From: Alistipes sp.
GTDB taxonomy: Bacteria; Bacteroidota; Bacteroidia; Bacteroidales; Rikenellaceae
Assembly: GCA_017380955.1 (NCBI GenBank)
Contig: JAFOCZ010000138.1
Span: 1-6,236, forward strand
Reading direction: 5' to 3'
Length of the DNA stretch: 6,236 bases
A program made the position numbers and the translations under genes. Under the pieces are notes generated by a model. That model ran no database searches, was not told where the DNA came from, and worked only from the letters and a program-made list of their open reading frames with translations. The first letter of the stretch is position 1; the number at the start of each line of letters is the position of its first letter. This document shows, in pieces, positions 5,440 through 6,236 of the stretch.

Positions 5440-6236
5440 TTACTCTACAGGAGTACCAGCGATAGGACCGCTGTACGCACCCTTGAAGTTTGTGCCATCG
5501 GCAAGTGTCACGTCAAACTCCACATCGTAGGTGTCGCTATCGTCGTGGTATACGAGGATGAGTGTAGCATCCTTGAACGCCTTGCCGTTACCATTAAACT
5601 TGCTATATGTGAAGTCGATGTACTGACCCTCCTCGCCCAAGGTGTAAGTACCTGGCAAGAGGTATTTAGCCTCGTCGTTACCTGTGCGAAGGTCGAAATC
5701 GAATACATACTTACCATCCGCATCAGCAACATTCAAGTTCCAGTTATCAGAGTACCATCTTCTTGCAGTAACTGATGTCCACGCGATAGTATCAGGCACC
5801 TCCTCGGTATCGGTAATTGTCATACCTGCAACCTCGCCTTCGTAAGCGAGTTTAAACGTACGGCCATCCTGAATCTTGAACGACATATCGAAGGTGTAGG
5901 TCTTGGCGCTCATATCCACAGATACCGATGCTGTAGCCTCCACAGCGTTGTACTGACCCTCGCCAGCGATGCGGATAGATGTTGCGTCAACGCCGATGTA
6001 GCGACCCTCAACGCTATTGCCAAGACGGTAGTAACCTGCCAACAAGTAGTCTGATGAAGGGCAGAAGAAGTCCATAACGAGGCGGTATGTCTCAACGCCA
6101 TCCACGCTCTGAACAAATGTAGTATACCAGTTTGTGTTGCTCTCATAACCAGTTGCCGAAGCACCTGTGAGCATCACGTCGATAATCTCCTCTGACTGAG
6201 CCAAAGAGATGCCGTCGATAGCGCCTACATACTCCG
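5440..6236 (-). CDS. Beta-rich tandem-repeat protein of unknown function, probably exported, N-terminus outside window
   Basis: The frame stays open to the right edge (first visible residues EYVGAIDGIS), so the gene begins outside the window; the TTG at 6204 is an internal Leu codon, not a needed start. The 264 visible residues form two related units of about 115-125 residues. YLLAGYYRLG (63-72) matches YLLPGTYTLG (191-200), and FKLAYEGEVAG (127-137) matches FKGAYSGPIAG (250-260). Alternating hydrophobic and polar residues, many Asp, Gly, Thr and Tyr, and a single Cys suggest stacked beta-sandwich domains of the kind found in Bacteroidota surface or periplasmic proteins. I do not recognise the family. 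A lipoprotein signal would be expected in the missing part. The stop is 22 bp from the start of the BACON lipoprotein gene with no terminator between, so the two are probably one operon and may share a surface function. Confidence 0.82.
   Translation of the reverse strand, partial: EYVGAIDGISLAQSEEIIDVMLTGASATGYESNTNWYTTFVQSVDGVETYRLVMDFFCPSSDYLLAGYYRLGNSVEGRYIGVDATSIRIAGEGQYNAVEATASVSVDMSAKTYTFDMSFKIQDGRTFKLAYEGEVAGMTITDTEEVPDTIAWTSVTARRWYSDNWNLNVADADGKYVFDFDLRTGNDEAKYLLPGTYTLGEEGQYIDFTYSKFNGNGKAFKDATLILVYHDDSDTYDVEFDVTLADGTNFKGAYSGPIAGTPVE

Noticed and set aside
6202..6204. TTG as the start codon of the right-most gene
   Set aside because: The frame continues open to the window edge with similar composition, and a start here would lack a signal peptide; the gene is simply cut by the window.

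Overview
The window looks like a chromosomal segment of a Bacteroidales bacterium (phylum Bacteroidota). The evidence is a lipoprotein with a BACON-like domain and an acidic motif just after the lipobox cysteine (the surface-export pattern of this phylum), gene starts without a Shine-Dalgarno sequence, and promoter-like octamers matching the Bacteroidales -7 consensus TAnnTTTG. The roughly 50-55% GC of the main genes would suit an Alistipes-like genome, but genus cannot be fixed from the sequence alone.

Layout: (1) 3-386 (+) is the 3' part of an AT-rich gene for a small J-domain protein (HPD motif visible) with a C-terminal membrane tail. (2) 387-1122 has no credible gene but is dense in DNA structure: hairpins at 451-474 and 506-526, an imperfect 23-bp inverted-repeat pair (556-578 / 964-986) enclosing about 385 bp, a perfect 53-bp direct repeat (616-668 / 907-959), a large branched inverted repeat (728-860), and further stem-loops up to a strong terminator hairpin (1123-1157). 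(3) 1160-2866 (-) encodes a 568-residue protein with an N-terminal winged-helix-like region and a C-terminal AAA+ ATPase domain. (4) 2867-3509 is its long upstream region, with candidate promoter elements, a short direct repeat and, at the far end, the terminator of the next gene. (5) 3510-5417 (-) encodes a 635-residue BACON-type surface lipoprotein with about four FN3-like repeats. (6) 5440-6236 (-) is the 3' part of another gene, open to the window edge, encoding a two-repeat beta-rich protein; it lies 22 bp upstream of the lipoprotein gene and is probably in its operon.

The three right-hand genes run leftward. The two right-most probably form an operon for exported beta-rich proteins that stops at an intrinsic terminator (3446-3482). 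The AAA+ gene has its own promoter region and terminator. The J-domain gene runs the other way and differs sharply in base composition (about 36% GC), so the repeat-filled gap between it and the AAA+ gene looks like a junction with acquired DNA.

No complete new multi-gene system can be demonstrated here. The least explained part is the 556-986 inverted-repeat-bounded segment, which could be a gene-less mobile element (MITE-like), an invertible segment, or the source of a structured RNA.
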